From: an uncultured Eubacterium sp.
GTDB taxonomy: Bacteria > Bacillota > Clostridia > Peptostreptococcales > Anaerovoracaceae
Assembly (NCBI GenBank): GCA_900542385.1
Contig: UQNP01000002.1
Span: forward strand, 1-37,073
Length of the DNA stretch: 37,073 nt
Direction: 5' to 3'
The first letter of the stretch is position 1. Each line of letters begins with the position of its first letter. This document shows, piece after piece, positions 1 through 7,041 of this stretch. The notes beneath the pieces are model-generated. The model was not told the DNA's origin and did no database searches. It was given only the letters and a program-made list of their open reading frames with translations. The translations under genes were made by a program, and so were the position numbers.

Positions 1-1695
1 TCCGGCTCCTCCGGAAACAACGTTGTCCTCAAGCGTAAATATAAGCTTGAATCTATCTGCTGATCCGCGAAGCAAAGATAAATCAAAAGGCTTTAAAAAT
101 CTCATGTTAACCACTCCGGCGCTTATCCCTTTGTCCTCAAGGATGTCTGCTGCATCCAGGGCTTTCTTTACCATAGCGCCTATGGCCCAGATCTCCGTAT
201 CCTTTCCTTCTCTTATTACTTCTGCCCTGCCTGCCTCGATAACGCTGTCCGTACCGAAGTTTTCTGCTTCTCCCCTCGGGTATCTTATGGCGCAAGGTCC
301 CTCCGCCTCTGCGGCGAATTCCATCATGGCCTCCAGTTCTCTGCCGTCTTTAGGCGCCATGACGGTAAGATTCGGCATATGTTTCAAGTAGCTGAGGTCA
401 AATATACCGTGGTGCGTTTCTCCGTCCGCTCCTACTATGCCGGCTCTGTCTATACAGAATACCACCGGCAGCTTTTGCAGACATACATCTTCCATTATCT
501 CATCGTAAGCACGCTGCAAAAACGTCGAATAAACGGCGACAAAAGGCTTCATGCCCGCCTTTGCAAGTCCGGCGGAAAATGTTACAGCGTGACCTTCTGC
601 GATCCCCACATCAAAAGCTCTCTTCGGATATTCACGGCTGAATTTTTCAAGTCCCGTGCCTTCAAACATAGCAGCGCTTACAGCAACTATCTTTTCATTT
701 TGTTCTGCCATCTGTATCAGTTTATTTCCAAAAACGCCCGAATAGGACGGAATAGAAGATTTTTTGAGCGGCTGACCTGTTTCCATATCAAAAGGACCGA
801 TGCCATGGAAAACATTAGGATTGTTTTCTGCCTTGCTGTAGCCTCTTCCCTTCTGGGTCATCACATGTATCAGTACAGGCCCTTCTGCTTCCTTAGCCAG
901 CTCGAAAGTTTCGCACATTTCTTTTATATCATGTCCGTCCACCGGTCCGAAATATCTGAATCCCAGTTCTTCAAACAACACTCCGTCTATCACTGCATAT
1001 TTTATCGAATCTCTGGCATGCTGCATGCCGGCCACCATGCCTTCTCCTATGAGCGGTACCCTCGATACATTTTTCTTTATCTGCGCTTTCATCGATATGT
1101 ATTTGCGCGAGCTTCTGAGTCTGCCCAGGTATTTTGACAGACCTCCCGTATTTGGAGATATGGACATCCCGTTGTCGTTCAATACGACTATCATATTGGT
1201 GTCTATATTTCCGGCGTTGTTGAGAGCTTCAAATGCAAGACCTCCCGTCATAGCTCCGTCTCCTATCACGGTTATGACATTGTAGTCTTCTCCCGAAAGG
1301 TCCCTCGCAACAGCAAGTCCCAGTCCGAGGGATAAAGATGTGCTGCTGTGACCTGTGTCAAATATATCGAATTTGCTTTCGCTCATTTTGGGAAAGCCGC
1401 TCATCCCTCCGAATTTTCTCAGAGAATCGAATCTCTGCGCTCTTCCCGTAAGGATCTTATGGACATAGGTCTGATGTCCCACATCCCATATAAGCTTGTC
1501 CTTTGGTGTATCAAATGCTCTGTGGAGAGCTATGGAAAGCTCCACGACTCCCAGATTTGACGAAAGATGTCCTCCCGATTTAGATACTTCTTCGACGAGG
1601 AAATCTCTTATTTCATAAGTCAGAAGTTCCAGATCATCGTAATCCATTTTTCTCAGATCATCCGGAAAATCATGACTTTCTAAATATTTATTCAT
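1..1695 (-). CDS. dxs: 1-deoxy-D-xylulose-5-phosphate synthase, 3' end cut by window
   Basis: Thiamine-diphosphate enzyme that condenses pyruvate and glyceraldehyde 3-phosphate to DXP, the first step of the MEP isoprenoid pathway. The frame is open from ATG 1695 to the left edge, giving 565 codons; the family is about 620 residues, so roughly the last 55-60 are outside. Visible are the N-terminal KSGGHLSSNLGVVE segment and the ThDP/Mg motif GDGAMTGG (codons near 1240-1270). The last visible residues VVSGGAG match the usual near-C-terminal Dxs segment. It starts one base after the ispA stop with an AGAGGT SD, so it is translationally close to ispA, which uses the products of this pathway. Partial only because of the window edge; no internal stop is seen. 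Confidence 0.95.
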   Translation of the reverse strand, partial: MNKYLESHDFPDDLRKMDYDDLELLTYEIRDFLVEEVSKSGGHLSSNLGVVELSIALHRAFDTPKDKLIWDVGHQTYVHKILTGRAQRFDSLRKFGGMSGFPKMSESKFDIFDTGHSSTSLSLGLGLAVARDLSGEDYNVITVIGDGAMTGGLAFEALNNAGNIDTNMIVVLNDNGMSISPNTGGLSKYLGRLRSSRKYISMKAQIKKNVSRVPLIGEGMVAGMQHARDSIKYAVIDGVLFEELGFRYFGPVDGHDIKEMCETFELAKEAEGPVLIHVMTQKGRGYSKAENNPNVFHGIGPFDMETGQPLKKSSIPSYSGVFGNKLIQMAEQNEKIVAVSAAMFEGTGLEKFSREYPKRAFDVGIAEGHAVTFSAGLAKAGMKPFVAVYSTFLQRAYDEIMEDVCLQKLPVVFCIDRAGIVGADGETHHGIFDLSYLKHMPNLTVMAPKDGRELEAMMEFAAEAEGPCAIRYPRGEAENFGTDSVIEAGRAEVIREGKDTEIWAIGAMVKKALDAADILEDKGISAGVVNMRFLKPFDLSLLRGSADRFKLIFTLEDNVVSGGAG

Positions 1696-1696
1696 G

Positions 1697-2593
1697 TTAC
1701 TTACCTCTTACCGCCAGTTCTTTTGCGAGCTTAGTCAGCACTTCAGCATTATCGTAATATCTGCCAAGCGCTTCCACCGCTGTGTTTGTAAGCTCCTCGA
1801 GCCTTTCTTTTGAACGCTCTAATCCGTAGACGGCAGGATAAGATGCTTTCTTATTCACTGAATCCATGCCTGCCTTTTTACCCATCTCCTCTTCTTGACC
1901 TTCTACGTCAAGTATATCATCGCATATCTGAAATGCCAACCCCAGATTTTCCGCGTAAGTCGTGAGCTGAGTAAGCATATCTTCTTTGCAGTCGCCGAGC
2001 TGAGCCCCCGCCTTCACTGCTGCGACTATAAGAGCAGCTGTCTTTGTCAGATGTATATAATCGGTCATCTCTTCAGAACAGTTTTTTCCCTCTGCTTCCA
2101 TATCAGCTATCTGTCCTGCGACGATACCTCTGCATCCTGCGCCCTTCACTATTTCATAGGACGCCCTTATGCGTTTTTTCAGTGCATCCTCATCGTCAAA
2201 ATACAGAAGCATGTCTTTATTCATCGCCTCGTATGCCGCCGCCTGAAGACCGTCTCCCGCAAGTGTAGCGACAGCATCGCCGAACACCTTGTGATTTGTA
2301 GGCACACCTCTTCTCAGATCATCGTTGTCCATACACGGAAGATCATCGTGTATAAGCGAATAGGTGTGGATGTATTCTATAGCGCAGGCATAGGGAAGCG
2401 CTTCTTCGACTTTGCCGCCGCAGAAATCGCATGCAGCGAGCAGAAGCACAGGACGTATCCTTTTCCCTCCGGAAGAAAGTGAATATTTCATCGATTCGTA
2501 AAGAGTGATGCTCTTGTTGTCTATATCAGGTATAAAATCCATCAAATGATTCTCTATCATATCCCTGTAATCGTTGAATGTATAATCTTTCAT
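1697..2593 (-). CDS. ispA: Polyprenyl (farnesyl/geranyl) diphosphate synthase
   Basis: Trans-prenyl chain synthase that condenses IPP with DMAPP/GPP, making short-chain allylic diphosphates for undecaprenyl and quinone lipids. At 298 residues it has the usual FPPS length. The first Asp-rich motif is seen in HDDLPCMDNDDLRRG and the second in ICDDILDVEG; KRIRP near residue 46 is the conserved diphosphate-binding segment. A GGGAGGTGTTTT SD precedes ATG 2593. The order xseA-xseB-ispA-dxs is the standard Firmicutes arrangement, and all are packed with little or no spacing, so one transcript is likely. Exact chain length (C10, C15 or C20) cannot be fixed by eye; C15 is the family default. Confidence 0.93.
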   Translation of the reverse strand: MKDYTFNDYRDMIENHLMDFIPDIDNKSITLYESMKYSLSSGGKRIRPVLLLAACDFCGGKVEEALPYACAIEYIHTYSLIHDDLPCMDNDDLRRGVPTNHKVFGDAVATLAGDGLQAAAYEAMNKDMLLYFDDEDALKKRIRASYEIVKGAGCRGIVAGQIADMEAEGKNCSEEMTDYIHLTKTAALIVAAVKAGAQLGDCKEDMLTQLTTYAENLGLAFQICDDILDVEGQEEEMGKKAGMDSVNKKASYPAVYGLERSKERLEELTNTAVEALGRYYDNAEVLTKLAKELAVRGK

Positions 2594-2606
2594 AAAACAC
2601 CTCCCG

Positions 2607-2792
2607 TTACTTCGTCAAAGTTTCGATCTTCTGATTTGCTTTATCCAGCATATCGTTGCATTCTTTATAATATTTTATTCCCTCTTCGTAGCTTTTTATC
2701 GCTTCTTCAAGGGAGATATCAGATGATTTCAGCTTTGAGGATATTTCCTCAAGCTTTTTAAGAGATTCTTCAAAATTTTTCTTTTCAGCCAT
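2607..2792 (-). CDS. xseB: Exodeoxyribonuclease VII small subunit
   Basis: Small subunit that binds several to one XseA and is needed for the ssDNA exonuclease activity of Exo VII. At 61 residues it is slightly short but within the family range. It shows the typical pattern: FEESLKKLEEISSKL followed by a second amphipathic helix with ISLEEAIKSYEEGIKYYKEC, a two-helix coiled-coil hairpin. AGAGGT lies ahead of ATG 2792, which is only four bases after the xseA stop, indicating co-translation with its partner subunit. Confidence 0.93.
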   Translation of the reverse strand: MAEKKNFEESLKKLEEISSKLKSSDISLEEAIKSYEEGIKYYKECNDMLDKANQKIETLTK

Positions 2793-2796
2793 AAAA

Positions 2797-4005
2797 CTAC
2801 CTCTTTCTGCTTTCGATTATTTCAGCCTTTGCAAAGCTGTCTGCGCCCTCTATATTCACACGCTGATTTTTTTTGAGCTTAGTCATGTCGCTTATTATTC
2901 TGCCCTTTTCATCTGTTATTACCGAATATCCTCGTTTCAGGATCGATCTTGGATTTGATGATTCGAGGCTCTCTTTTATTATCTCAAGATCATTTCTTAG
3001 ATCTTTTATCTTACCCGTTATGGTATCTTTCATTTCTTCGGCAGTTTTCTCTATCCTCATATTTTCCATGGCGATCCTTGAAAGAATATCTCTGCCTATA
3101 TAATTCATATCAGCAGAATCTAATCTTCTGCGTCTGTCATCGATCACCTTGCGCAGATCTTCTTTCATATGCTCACATATATCGCTCATGTATTCTCTGA
3201 TCTCATTCGTATCAAAGACTGCCGCTTCCGCAGCAGCAGACGGTGTCTCTGCTCTCATGTCTGCGGCGAAATCAGCAATGGTGAAATCAGTCTCATGACC
3301 TACTGCTGATATTACCGGTATCCTTGAATTATATATGCTCATTGCGACGATCTCTTCATTGAAGGCCCACAGCTCTTCGGCCGATCCGCCGCCTCGTCCG
3401 GCTATTATGGTATCCACATCATCGAAATTTTCATTTATATGATCTATCATGGAAGATATCTCCGCAGCTGCCGCAGGACCCTGCACCAGCACAGGACATA
3501 TAAGTATATCGACGAAATCGTTCTTTCGCGTTATTATTTTCGTTATATCCCTGACTGCCGCACCCGTCGCCGATGTGACCACAGCTATCTTTTCAGGAAA
3601 CCTTGGTATCGGTTTTTTCCTGCTCTTATCGAACACGCCCTGTTTTTCCAGCTTTAGCTTCAATCTTTCGAATTCAGCCGCCAGGTCCCCTTTGCCGGTC
3701 TGCTCTATGTCCCTTACGTTTATCGAATAGCTTCCGCCTCTTTCATAAAGATATATATAGCCGCTCACAGCGACTTCGCTTCCTTCCTCGAGCCTGTCAG
3801 ATATGCTGTCCGCCAATGGAGATGCGAGGAAACAGTTTATCCTGCTTTTTTCATCTTTAAGTGAAAAATAAACGTGCCCGGAACTGTGAAATTTAAGATT
3901 GGATACTTCTCCTTTAACATAGATCCCGCTCAAAATAGGATCAGTCTGAAGTATTCTCTTTATATAGCTGTTTAACTGTGAAACGCTTACAGGCTTCAGT
4001 CCCAT
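2797..4005 (-). CDS. xseA: Exodeoxyribonuclease VII large subunit
   Basis: Catalytic subunit of Exo VII, which degrades single-stranded DNA from both ends in repair and recombination. At 402 residues it is a normal Firmicutes length. The N-terminal OB-fold (about residues 5-100) begins with SVSQLNSYIKR and contains VKGEVSNLKFHSSGHVYFSLKD. The catalytic domain carries TSATGAAVRDI, IIAGRGGGSAEELWAFNEE and SAVGHETDFTIADFAADMRAETPS (the GHE.D core), followed by a coiled-coil region. GGAGGTAAGGCGAT precedes ATG 4005. The start overlaps the end of the upstream TsaD-like gene by 10 bases. Confidence 0.96.
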   Translation of the reverse strand: MGLKPVSVSQLNSYIKRILQTDPILSGIYVKGEVSNLKFHSSGHVYFSLKDEKSRINCFLASPLADSISDRLEEGSEVAVSGYIYLYERGGSYSINVRDIEQTGKGDLAAEFERLKLKLEKQGVFDKSRKKPIPRFPEKIAVVTSATGAAVRDITKIITRKNDFVDILICPVLVQGPAAAAEISSMIDHINENFDDVDTIIAGRGGGSAEELWAFNEEIVAMSIYNSRIPVISAVGHETDFTIADFAADMRAETPSAAAEAAVFDTNEIREYMSDICEHMKEDLRKVIDDRRRRLDSADMNYIGRDILSRIAMENMRIEKTAEEMKDTITGKIKDLRNDLEIIKESLESSNPRSILKRGYSVITDEKGRIISDMTKLKKNQRVNIEGADSFAKAEIIESRKR

Positions 4006-5003
4006 ATCGCCTTACCTCCGAGCAGTGATATTCCTGCGGCATTGTCGCCTGCAAGTCCTCGCTTGTCGAAAAACACATCTATGCCGCACAGCTTTAATTT
4101 CTCTGACACAGAATTTTTCACGAAAACACTTGACGCTACTCCGCCGGCAGCTATCACTTTATTTATGCCTGTTTTTTCAGTGCATTGCATTATCATTTTA
4201 TATACAGCGTCAGATATCTTTTCAAATATTTCTTTTATAAGGATATCTTTACTGACGCAGTTTTCTACAGTATTTTTTATCTGCGTGTCCATGCCGGACA
4301 GATTTATCCATCCATCCCTGACTTTTACCTGCGAAAGCATCTTATCCGCCTTCTCTGTCCTCTTTTCTAAACTGATACTTCCCTTCGAAGCTATTTCATC
4401 CATCATTTTACCGCAGGGAAATTCAAATCCCATGAGGACTCCTGCCCTGTCTATAACCTGTCCAAATGATATATCCTTGGACCCGCCGACTATTTCAACA
4501 TCGTACCCTGGGGTTTCTTTTTCTTCCGACTTTAATATCTCACATGTCCCTCCTGAAAAATGACATGCCAGAAAAGTTTTTTCCTTATTCAGAGGAGTGA
4601 ATCTCCTGACCGCTTCTATGTGTCCTTCCTGATGAGAAAACTCAAAGCATGGAACATCCAGAGCTGCGGAAATGGATTCGGCAAAACTCTTTGATGCCAT
4701 GAACACAGGCATATACGATCCCTCGACAGATCTTGGTGATACGGAACAAGAAACAGCTGCTATACTGCCGCTGTCAATGTTCTTAGTTGCCGATTTTATC
4801 AGATCCGGGAGATTTTTTATATGCTGAAAAAGGGCGTCTGACTGTCTCAATCCTCTTTCGCCCTGTTTTACTTTCAAAAGCTTACGCTCATCGCATATTA
4901 TATTGTGGCTTTCGTCCGTTATCGCCACAGAAGTTGTGTAATTGCTGGTATCCAGGCCCAGCACATATCCATGTTTTACATCATTTGTCATATGGCAAAT
5001 CAA
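3996..5003 (-). CDS. TsaD/Kae1-like ASKHA protein, paralog in the nusB-xseA cluster
   Basis: A 335-residue protein of the TsaD/Kae1/Gcp (peptidase M22) superfamily. What is seen: an N-terminal phosphate-binding segment LGLDTSNYTTSVAITD, the metal-binding HxxxH as SHQEGH (His124, His128 from the first codon), FSGGT in place of the usual SGGHT, FPCGKMMDEIA where TsaD has a Gly/Pro-rich segment, and a C-terminal AAGGVASSVFVKN and DNAAG. True TsaD makes t6A37 on tRNAs with TsaB/TsaE; this copy lacks the SGGH histidine and sits away from tsaB/tsaE, so I read it as the clostridial paralog of unproven function. The annotated start is TTG 5003, overlapping the nusB stop; ATG 4991 (MTNDVKHGY) is equally possible because no clear SD is visible. 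Confidence 0.8.
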   Translation of the reverse strand: MICHMTNDVKHGYVLGLDTSNYTTSVAITDESHNIICDERKLLKVKQGERGLRQSDALFQHIKNLPDLIKSATKNIDSGSIAAVSCSVSPRSVEGSYMPVFMASKSFAESISAALDVPCFEFSHQEGHIEAVRRFTPLNKEKTFLACHFSGGTCEILKSEEKETPGYDVEIVGGSKDISFGQVIDRAGVLMGFEFPCGKMMDEIASKGSISLEKRTEKADKMLSQVKVRDGWINLSGMDTQIKNTVENCVSKDILIKEIFEKISDAVYKMIMQCTEKTGINKVIAAGGVASSVFVKNSVSEKLKLCGIDVFFDKRGLAGDNAAGISLLGGKAIWD

Positions 5004-5386
5004 TTTATGACTGCTCCTAAAACACCGTGGATAAATTTAGAGGAACGTTCTGTGCTGTATTTTTTCGCAAGATTTATGGCTTCATTTACAGCGACCGCTT
5101 TAGGCAGGTCATCGCCATACCTTATTTCCCCTATGATAAGACGCATTATCGCAAGATCGACTTTAGGCATACGGCCTGTTTTCCATGTTTTGCTGTTGTC
5201 ATCGATCACCTTATCTATATCTTCTATATTATCTATTATATTTTTAAGTATCAAAGCGCCGCGCTCCACATGTCTTTCACTGCACAGCTTTTCAGCGTTT
5301 TCTGCATCCATCGTATTTGCTGCATCCATTTCATACATTATCTGCATAAGTATTTCACGTACTTCACTTCTGGTCATCTGCTTCAT
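5000..5386 (-). CDS. nusB: Transcription antitermination factor NusB
   Basis: All-helical RNA-binding factor that, with NusE/S10, binds boxA in rRNA leaders and supports antitermination. At 128 residues it is a normal length. Typical NusB features are TRSEVREILMQIMYEMD at the N-terminus, LILKNIIDNIEDIDKVID in the middle and LPKAVAVNEAINLAKKYST..SSKFIHGVLGAVI at the C-terminus, where NEA.elAk.ys....k.FvNGvL is the family signature. GGAGGT lies only three bases from ATG 5386, so ATG 5377 (MTRSEV) may also be used. It overlaps the Asp23 gene by about 23 bases and the TsaD-like gene by four. Confidence 0.95.
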   Translation of the reverse strand: MKQMTRSEVREILMQIMYEMDAANTMDAENAEKLCSERHVERGALILKNIIDNIEDIDKVIDDNSKTWKTGRMPKVDLAIMRLIIGEIRYGDDLPKAVAVNEAINLAKKYSTERSSKFIHGVLGAVIN

Positions 5387-5747
5387 TTACCTCCGATGGT
5401 ATTTCTACACCTTCTACATGTATGTTTACTGCGGCAACCTTATGTTCAGTCATATGCTGCACTTCATTTTTGACATTTTCCTGGATCTCCCATGCTACCG
5501 CAGGTATCTTAGTATTGTATTTGACTGTTATATGGACGTCTATTTCCACGCCTGCATCTGTCTGATTTACTTTTACGCCTTTGGAGTTCAGTTCTTTTCC
5601 CAGGAAATTCTTCGAAAGAGCATTTGATATGCCTCCCGACAGATTAACGACTCCTTCAGTTTTAAGAGCTGCATTCGCAGCACATACAGCTATGACTTCA
5701 TCAGATATCCTGACAGGGCCCTCGCCCTGGCGTCCGATCGCTGCCAT
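5364..5747 (-). CDS. Asp23/Gls24 family envelope stress response protein
   Basis: About 127-residue Asp23/Gls24 (YqhY-type) protein. Members are peripheral membrane proteins linked to envelope stress; the YqhY copy next to nusB in Bacillus affects acetyl-CoA carboxylase control. Seen here: VRISDEVIAVCAANAALKTEGVVNLSGG at the N-terminus and the repeated amphipathic pattern GVEIDVHITVKYNTKIPAVAWEIQENVKNEVQ with a final VNIHVEGVEIP. ATG 5747 (MAAIGRQ) is chosen because GAGGTG lies eight bases upstream; in-frame GTG 5756, ATG 5753 and TTG 5750 lie inside or before that SD. A TTGTAA-N17-TATAAT promoter sits immediately upstream, so the downstream housekeeping run can be transcribed independently of spoIIIA. 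Confidence 0.9.
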   Translation of the reverse strand: MAAIGRQGEGPVRISDEVIAVCAANAALKTEGVVNLSGGISNALSKNFLGKELNSKGVKVNQTDAGVEIDVHITVKYNTKIPAVAWEIQENVKNEVQHMTEHKVAAVNIHVEGVEIPSEVNEADDQK

Positions 5748-5765
5748 CAACATCACCTCATGTGT

Positions 5766-5794
5766 ATTATATCAAATAGCAGGTGGGATTACAA
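5766..5794 (-). promoter_or_regulatory. Sigma-A-type promoter for asp23-nusB-xseAB-ispA-dxs
   Basis: On the minus strand TTGTAA (5794-5789), a 17-base spacer and a consensus TATAAT (5771-5766). It lies between the spoIIIAH stop and the Asp23 gene. Transcription would begin near 5759, leaving a leader of only about 12 nt with the SD almost at the 5' end. This separates vegetative housekeeping genes from the sporulation operon upstream. Confidence 0.6.
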
Positions 5795-5799
5795 TGTAT

Positions 5800-6417
5800 T
5801 TAGCTTTGCTTGGATACGTCCTGCACTACTATTTCAGAAGCCTTGACGCCCGTCTGCCTCATGACTATTTCACATATTTTGGTTACCGTCGACTGATCCA
5901 GCTTTTCTGTATTCACCGTAACGTTAACTCCGCTGTCGGTTATAACTACGAAACATTCAGGAAGCCCTTTGTTTTTTATCAGAGTTTCTACGGTTTTCTC
6001 TTTTTCCATATAATCGAGCAGTCTCATTTTCTCCGCAGAAGCCTCATCTTTTTCTGCTTTAGTAGAAGCTGATTCTTCCGCTTCGGTGAGCATGGATATT
6101 ATCTGGTTTCTGTCCATATCCAGCGTAGCCCTCAATTCCTGAAAATATGTATCCGTGTTTTCAGAAACATCATCCGATGTGACAAGTTCGGAATCCTTCG
6201 AGTCTGAAGACTGATCCTCTCCTTTTTCCTCTTCTACATTCAGACTGTCGACGAGCACATCTCCGTCATGAAGAGGTATGTCTTCATTCGCTTCTTTATC
6301 AGGAGATCCGTCTCTGACAGCTATAAATGTTCCTATGCACACCATGAGAGCCGCTAAAACTGCGACTTTTTTCTTGTTCTTTCCGATAAAAGAAAAATAC
6401 TTGTTTTTCTTATTCAT
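5800..6417 (-). CDS. spoIIIAH: Stage III sporulation protein AH
   Basis: Mother-cell protein that spans the outer forespore membrane and pairs with forespore SpoIIQ to form the feeding-tube channel. About 205 residues from ATG 6417: a basic N-terminus (NKKNKYFSFIGKNKKK), one membrane segment (VAVLAALMVCIGTFIAV), an acidic Ser-rich linker and a C-terminal ring-building (YscJ/FliF-like) domain ending in SGVNVTVNTEKLDQ..VTKICEIVMRQTGVKASEIVVQDV. ATG 6417 is preferred over the 6450 start because GGGAGG lies nine bases upstream and the earlier codons lie within spoIIIAG. Overlaps the spoIIIAG stop by eight bases. Confidence 0.93.
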   Translation of the reverse strand: MNKKNKYFSFIGKNKKKVAVLAALMVCIGTFIAVRDGSPDKEANEDIPLHDGDVLVDSLNVEEEKGEDQSSDSKDSELVTSDDVSENTDTYFQELRATLDMDRNQIISMLTEAEESASTKAEKDEASAEKMRLLDYMEKEKTVETLIKNKGLPECFVVITDSGVNVTVNTEKLDQSTVTKICEIVMRQTGVKASEIVVQDVSKQS

Positions 6418-6811
6418 GCGAGTTATCCTCCCTTTGCTTCTTATCCTCATTCTTTTCGAAGACTTCCACGTTTGATGCCGGTATGTCGAATACCGCCATT
6501 ACAGCTTTTATCAAATTGTTTTTTACAACAGGATCTCCTGCTCCTTCAGCTGTTACTATGACTCCCGATATGCGTTCATCATCTCCGTACTGAAGCATTA
6601 CATCCACATTACCCACTCCGTTTATATCGGATAGTATATTGCACAATTCACTTTCAGTCCCGCCGTCTTCATCTATGATCTGTTTTCTTCCGTCCCTGCT
6701 CTGGGTGAATACATCGAAAGACAGAAGCACTACGGCGAATATTATCAGCACTGCTGCTATCTTTACGAAACGGTCTTTGAAAGCCTCATCCTTTTTCAGT
6801 TTCTCAAGCAA
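6410..6811 (-). CDS. spoIIIAG: Stage III sporulation protein AG, short form
   Basis: Membrane-anchored ring protein of the SpoIIIA-SpoIIQ channel. From TTG 6811 (MLEKLKKDEAFKDRF) it is about 133 residues, against more than 200 in Bacillus subtilis. One membrane segment (IAAVLIIFAVVLLSF) is followed by a compact ring-building fold: SELCNILSDINGVGNVDVMLQY, then ISGVIVTAEGAGDP and KNNLIKAVMAVFDIPASNVEVFEK. Only about six residues separate the VDVMLQY strand from the ISGVIV strand, so the large insertion (beta-triangle) that shapes the B. subtilis ring is missing. TTG 6811 is chosen over ATG 6841 because GGAGGG sits six bases upstream of it. The C-terminal tail is highly charged. Confidence 0.85.
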   Translation of the reverse strand: MLEKLKKDEAFKDRFVKIAAVLIIFAVVLLSFDVFTQSRDGRKQIIDEDGGTESELCNILSDINGVGNVDVMLQYGDDERISGVIVTAEGAGDPVVKNNLIKAVMAVFDIPASNVEVFEKNEDKKQREDNSHE

Positions 6812-6867
6812 GAAAATCCCTCCCATAAATATATATTTCATGTTTCATATGATATTCGTGTTGACCT

Positions 6868-7041
6868 TCAATATTTACCTGCAAGATGTATTACAGGATA
6901 CATTATCGTCGCCATGATTATCAGTGAAAAAACGAATTTCACATACTTGCCCATGGATGTTTCCGGTATCAGCATTTCTATGAAGGTGGTAGCAAGTATT
7001 ATTATGAAAAGGCTGCTGACCCAGTCTTTTATCATGTCCAT
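6868..7041 (-). CDS. spoIIIAF: Stage III sporulation protein AF, severely shortened
   Basis: A 57-codon frame between spoIIIAE and spoIIIAG. It starts at ATG 7041 with a GGAGG six bases upstream and overlaps the spoIIIAE stop by 10 bases; it ends in TGA 6868. The product has two hydrophobic segments (VSSLFIIILATTFIEMLIP and YVKFVFSLIIMATIMYPVIHL) separated by a short ETSMGK turn. This matches the N-terminal two-helix part of SpoIIIAF, which is normally about 200 residues with a C-terminal soluble ring-building domain. That domain is absent: only 56 bases lie between this stop and the spoIIIAG start, too few to hide it in another frame. Good SD, start and position argue for a real translated short gene. 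Confidence 0.75.
   Translation of the reverse strand: MDMIKDWVSSLFIIILATTFIEMLIPETSMGKYVKFVFSLIIMATIMYPVIHLAGKY

Noticed and set aside
6841..7041. Frameshift hiding the SpoIIIAF C-terminal domain
   Set aside because: Only 56 bases lie between the stop and the spoIIIAG start, so the ~140-residue domain cannot be present in another frame.
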